DNA of 64,000 nucleotides from Leucaena leucocephala (lineage: Eukaryota > Streptophyta > Magnoliopsida > Fabales > Fabaceae), in NCBI GenBank assembly GCA_037074615.1, contig CM073560.1:5029501-5093500 (forward strand), in the 5' to 3' direction. Positions 61,516 to 64,000 of the stretch are shown here, in pieces. The notes beneath the pieces were generated by a model that saw only the letters and a program-made list of their open reading frames with translations, made no database searches and was not told the DNA's origin. The translations under genes were made by a program, and so were the position numbers. Position 1 is the stretch's first letter. Each line of letters opens with the position of its first letter.

Positions 61516-61778
61516 AACAAACATGTGATTGACGAAAATAAAAACCAATCAAACATGAGCCGTAATGCCATCAACTAGGGATCGTAACTATTTAGTCACA
61601 CTTCTTGATCATATTTTAAATAACGAGAAGCACCCACCCATTAGGCCGTTTAACGGTCTGATATTCATATTGAGATCCATTCTCCACTTGTCTAATTCAT
61701 AATCACTATACCCAAACTTGGGTCCTTTGAAAATTGTCAAAGGAATTTAACTAGTTGAATAAGAAATACATAAGCAAT

Positions 61779-61910
61779 GATTAGGCCTGAGACATCCAAG
61801 GAGGGGTCAAGGCAGCATAAGCTCTCGAGCCCGGCGAAGGTGAAAGCTCTCAGGCGGCCACTGCGAATGTTCTGAGAAACAAGCCTTTGGATTTCTCATC
61901 ATGGGCCATG
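61779..61910 (-). pseudogene. U14: U14 snoRNA copy with damaged D box
   Basis: Third and last U14 unit in the cluster. The C box ATGATGA (61896-61902 on plus) and the 18S-complementary domain A CATTCGCAGT (61860-61869) are intact, but the D box reads CTCA instead of CTGA (61788-61791). The D guide is also altered, CCCCTCCTTGGATGT where the other copies have ATCCTTCCTTGGATGT. Without a D box the particle should not assemble or should be unstable, so it is probably a pseudogene, or it may keep only domain A. Confidence 0.7.
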
Positions 61911-62283
61911 TTTTCCACCCGCATCCAGCACATTCACAAAATACACTTCCATGCATCACAATTATTTGAGGACTAATATTATAGGACAGAAAGAGTAGCC
62001 TAAGAAAGTATCACTCAAGAGGATACTGCAGTGAAATTTCTCAAGACTGTTACTGACAAGTTTAAAGTATCAATAAAAGCCAAAAGGCATATATCATTCA
62101 GTATGGAATAATAATGATGCAGTTCCTTGCCCAAATCATATAACATTAGAGAGATTTCTGGTGAGCAGGATTACTCTAAGGAAAAGAAACAAAACAATTA
62201 TTAAGTAGGAAAAGAATGAACACCATAGAATTTGGAAACGTGATCAAAGGCTTGAGTATTAATCAGAAATGCACGAGCAATGA
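61911..62283. other. Spacer between U14 copies A and B
   Basis: No C/D or H/ACA candidate that I can defend. An ATGATGC on the plus strand at about 62115 is on the wrong strand. Confidence 0.35.
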
Positions 62284-62412
62284 TTTGACCTCAGACATCC
62301 AAGGAAGGATAAAGGCAGCATTAGCTCTCAAGCCCGGCGAAGGCGAAAGCTCTTAGGCGGCCACTGCGAATGTTTTGAGAAACAAGCCTTTGGATTTATC
62401 ATCATTGGCCAC
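62284..62412 (-). ncRNA. U14: U14 box C/D snoRNA, copy B
   Basis: Minus strand: TGGCC, C box ATGATGA (62399-62405 on plus), domain A CATTCGCAGT (62363-62372) complementary to 18S ACTGCGAATG, a GC-rich stem, then guide CCTTCCTTGGATGT and D box CTGA (62291-62294) closed by GGTCA. The guide pairs with 18S ACATCCAAGGAAGG, so its fifth base sets the conserved U14 target C (yeast Cm414). Domain A of U14 is needed for 18S processing. About 129 nt, as usual for U14. Confidence 0.93.
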
Positions 62413-62629
62413 TTTTTTCACTGACATGATAATAGATATATTCCCTACCACAATTATGCTAGAAACAATCACATTCACACAACTATACTCCTACATCTCA
62501 ATTGATCAAAAAGGGGAAAAAAACAAATTCACTCAATAATCCTATCAATTTACATTACTTCGGTAAAAATGAAACCCGTTCACACAATAATCCTATTAAT
62601 GTTATAGTCAGAAATGCTTGATTAACGAT
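62413..62629. other. Spacer between U14 copies B and C
   Basis: Contains the imperfect repeat CACAATAATCCTATxAAT (two forms near 62532 and 62585) but no snoRNA boxes on the minus strand. Confidence 0.4.
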
Positions 62630-62762
62630 TTGGCCTAACCTCAGACATCCAAGGAAGGATAAAGGCAGCATAAGCTCTCAAGCCCGGCGAAGGCGAAAGC
62701 TCTCAGGCGGCCACTGCGAATGTTTTGAGAAACAAGCCTTTGGATTTATCATCATTGGCCAA
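62630..62762 (-). ncRNA. U14: U14 box C/D snoRNA, copy C
   Basis: Nearly identical to copy B. C box ATGATGA at 62749-62755, domain A at 62713-62722, D box CTGA at 62641-62644, guide at 62645-62658. The ends TTGGCC and GGCCAA are perfectly complementary, giving a six-pair closing stem. It is the copy nearest the promoter with all boxes intact. Confidence 0.94.
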
Positions 62763-62969
62763 GTTTTTCACTCACATGATAAACATAGATAATTACACGA
62801 ACACATTCTCGATCAAACTATGCTAACAACGACATTCACACAAAAATACTTACTTCACAATTCTCCAAAATAGAAAAACAAACATAGGCAGCCAAAATAT
62901 TGTTCAAATATATGAGAAGATATTCGAACAGTTCTTAAGCCCGACAAGGGAAAATTAATCAACCAATCT
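62763..62969. other. Spacer upstream of U14 copy C
   Basis: AT-rich; no snoRNA boxes recognised. Confidence 0.35.
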
Positions 62970-63055
62970 TCAGAATCAGATAGGAGCGACAGACGTAAAA
63001 ATGCTATAATCATTCAGATATCAGTTAAACTAAACTTCTCTACATCATATGACAG
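62970..63055 (-). ncRNA. Candidate box C/D snoRNA, target unknown
   Basis: Minus strand: C box ATGATGT (63042-63048), D' CTGA (63021-63024, with a second at 63014-63017), C'-like ATGATTA (63007-63013) and D CTGA (62976-62979). The box order and spacing are right for a double guide, but neither guide (GTTTAACTGATAT or CGCTCCTAT) pairs with rRNA sequence I can recall. It lies within the cluster in the same orientation. Confidence 0.45.
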
Positions 63056-63184
63056 TCTCATAAAAATCCAGGGTAGATAAATCCTAAACCCAAAAAATTT
63101 GCAAAGAAAAGAGAATTAATTAAAAAGAACAAGTGAAATTGGGAAAAAAAAAATTAAATAAGCGGCCTCATAGAGAAGATTAGA

Positions 63185-63252
63185 TTGGTCTTCATGAATA
63201 AGATCAGACATATGCTTGTCTATTTGAAAGATTTAATCATCGGCCAATGTCG
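63185..63252 (-). ncRNA. U27: U27 box C/D snoRNA homologue
   Basis: Minus strand: a C-like box CGATGAT (63236-63242), then the guide GACAAGCATATG directly before D box CTGA (63204-63207; one base lies between). The guide is perfectly complementary over 12 bases to CATATGCTTGTC in the first 40 nt of 18S rRNA. Counting five bases upstream of D points to A28, the site modified by human U27 and yeast snR74. ATTGG and CCAAT (63187-63191 on plus as ATTGG) could close an external stem. The C box is off consensus (first two bases). Confidence 0.82.
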
Positions 63253-63364
63253 AATAACTGGGAAAGAAAACAAGTTCACCAAATCCTAAAACGAAATTCT
63301 GGGAAAAATTAGTCTTAATACTATTTGAAAAATAAAACAAATTTAAAAGGGACTCGGAATATGG

Positions 63365-63478
63365 GTAGTGATATATCAGAATGGTCGGCAATGACTTAAG
63401 CCAATTACGACGAACGAGACCTTATATCAAATCGTCACTGTCCCGTTCATTTTTGTGAAAACATCACCTACGAAACCA
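63365..63478 (-). ncRNA. Candidate snoRNA with 13 nt complementary to 18S
   Basis: Minus strand: C-like box GTGATGT (63461-63467), the stretch AGGTCTCGTTCGT (63410-63422) fully complementary to 18S ACGAACGAGACCT, and a D box CTGA (63376-63379). The 18S site is the conserved one near modifications guided by U32/U33 in human and snR40/snR55 in yeast. No good D' box follows the complementarity (CGTA), so the modified base cannot be set, or it may not be a standard guide. It is the first unit behind the promoter. Confidence 0.5.
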
Positions 63479-63616
63479 AAAAGAAGTTCAAGAAAAATAA
63501 ATTTACAGGCGTCGACAAGGAATCAACCAACAAATAAACACAGAAAAGACGCTACGGTATGATTCTACAAACCATCGAGAAAAACCAAGAGGACGGAATG
63601 AAACCGGCGCGAGATC
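63479..63616. other. Likely leader of the snoRNA precursor
   Basis: Between the telo-box/TATA promoter and the first snoRNA candidate. No boxes or frame of note. Confidence 0.35.
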
Positions 63617-63660
63617 TAGGGTTTATAAAGAAGAAGGCGAAGAGGCGAGATCTAGGGTTT
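63611..63660 (-). promoter_or_regulatory. Telo-box and TATA promoter of the snoRNA cluster
   Basis: Two copies of GAGATCTAGGGTTT, at 63611-63624 and 63647-63660 on the plus strand, give the telo-box AAACCCTA on the minus strand, 36 bp apart. TTTATAAA overlaps the proximal one (63620-63629). Telo-boxes are typical of plant snoRNA-cluster and ribosomal-protein gene promoters. Transcription would start about 25-30 bp downstream, near 63590, ahead of all the snoRNA candidates on this strand. Confidence 0.65.
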
Positions 63661-64000
63661 GTTTGGTCAGTGAAAGGGCGACGCGGCGCTAATGTCTCTA
63701 GAGTATTCTAATGATGCTGTGCTCCTTAATCTTCGGGAGAATTTCATTGAAGGACTTCTAAACATGAATAATTACATATCACTCCCTAAAAAATCTGAAA
63801 TTTTACTGCAGATTCAAAGCCTAGATTCAAATTTAGTTTCATCCGTACTAAAAAAAATAGTTTCATCTCTTATTTAAAAGATTTTTTTTTTTAAAAAATA
63901 TAACTACATAAATCTTCTTCTCTTATTTAAAAAATAGTTTCATCGCTTTATCATAATAATTTGTTGTTATGGTTATCAAAATATGAAAATTTTACATATT
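63661..64000. other. Upstream of snoRNA cluster; no gene seen
   Basis: A GC-richer stretch to about 63690 may belong to the promoter. The plus-strand frame 63692-63877 has an ATG but no recognised family and low-complexity sequence behind it; a divergent gene starting here cannot be excluded. Confidence 0.35.

Noticed and set aside
62979..62991. TAGGAGCGAC on the plus strand, antisense to the 3' part of 18S (a U43-like target)
   Set aside because: Only ten bases, opposite strand to the cluster, and no C or D boxes in the right places on that strand.
63692..63877. 61-codon frame upstream of the snoRNA promoter
   Set aside because: Low complexity in its second half and no recognisable family; not enough to call a gene.
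1..64000. CRISPR arrays, bacterial operons, phage or LTR retrotransposon structures
   Set aside because: No regularly spaced direct repeats, no long terminal repeats with primer-binding sites, and all genes have plant introns.

Overview
The window is nuclear DNA from a flowering plant, most likely a eudicot. It is AT-rich, its genes have GT-AG introns, and the intergenic DNA is packed with MITEs, SINEs and microsatellites. Species cannot be told from the sequence alone. Six protein-coding genes can be modelled exon by exon: a polyol/monosaccharide transporter (PLT6 type, 1908-3512, minus), a chloroplast-type TraB-domain protein (14646-18055, minus), an ankyrin-AAA ATPase (19501-22351, minus), chlorophyll b reductase NYC1 (26299-29499, plus), the receptor kinase PERK1 (43107-46475, plus) and plastidic type I signal peptidase PLSP1 (49967-52481, plus). 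A seventh, a LEA-2/NHL-like membrane glycoprotein gene (54439-56023, minus), follows PLSP1. The ankyrin-AAA, PERK1, PLSP1 and LEA genes match, in order, a block of Arabidopsis chromosome 3 (At3g24530 to At3g24600 from memory).

The right end (about 61.4-63.66 kb, minus strand) holds a cluster of box C/D snoRNA genes: three U14 copies, the last with a damaged D box, one U27 homologue whose guide pairs with the 5' end of 18S rRNA, and three further candidates. A promoter-like stretch with two telo-boxes and an overlapping TATA box lies just upstream, so the cluster is probably one polycistronic precursor. This is the most interesting system in the window.

The gene-poor parts (3.5-14.6 kb, 29.5-43 kb, 46.5-50 kb, 56-61 kb) are transposon territory. 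They include two non-autonomous hAT elements with target duplications, a family of about 520 bp Tourist-like MITEs (four copies), several foldback elements, two families of tRNA-derived SINEs (one a tandem pair sharing the same target sequence), fragments of retroelement RNase H, and a degraded BCS1-type AAA-ATPase pseudogene. A pair of related sequences at 5.5-5.9 kb and 12.7-13.05 kb looks like a duplicated small secreted-peptide promoter and signal peptide, one copy with a TATA box and open frame and the other dead.

The genes do not form an operon-like unit. Three or four encode plastid proteins (NYC1 in chlorophyll b breakdown, PLSP1 in thylakoid protein maturation, the TraB protein by its transit-like N-terminus), which may be chance. 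Exon limits were set by hand from reading frame, splice consensus and remembered family sequences; no transcript data were available.
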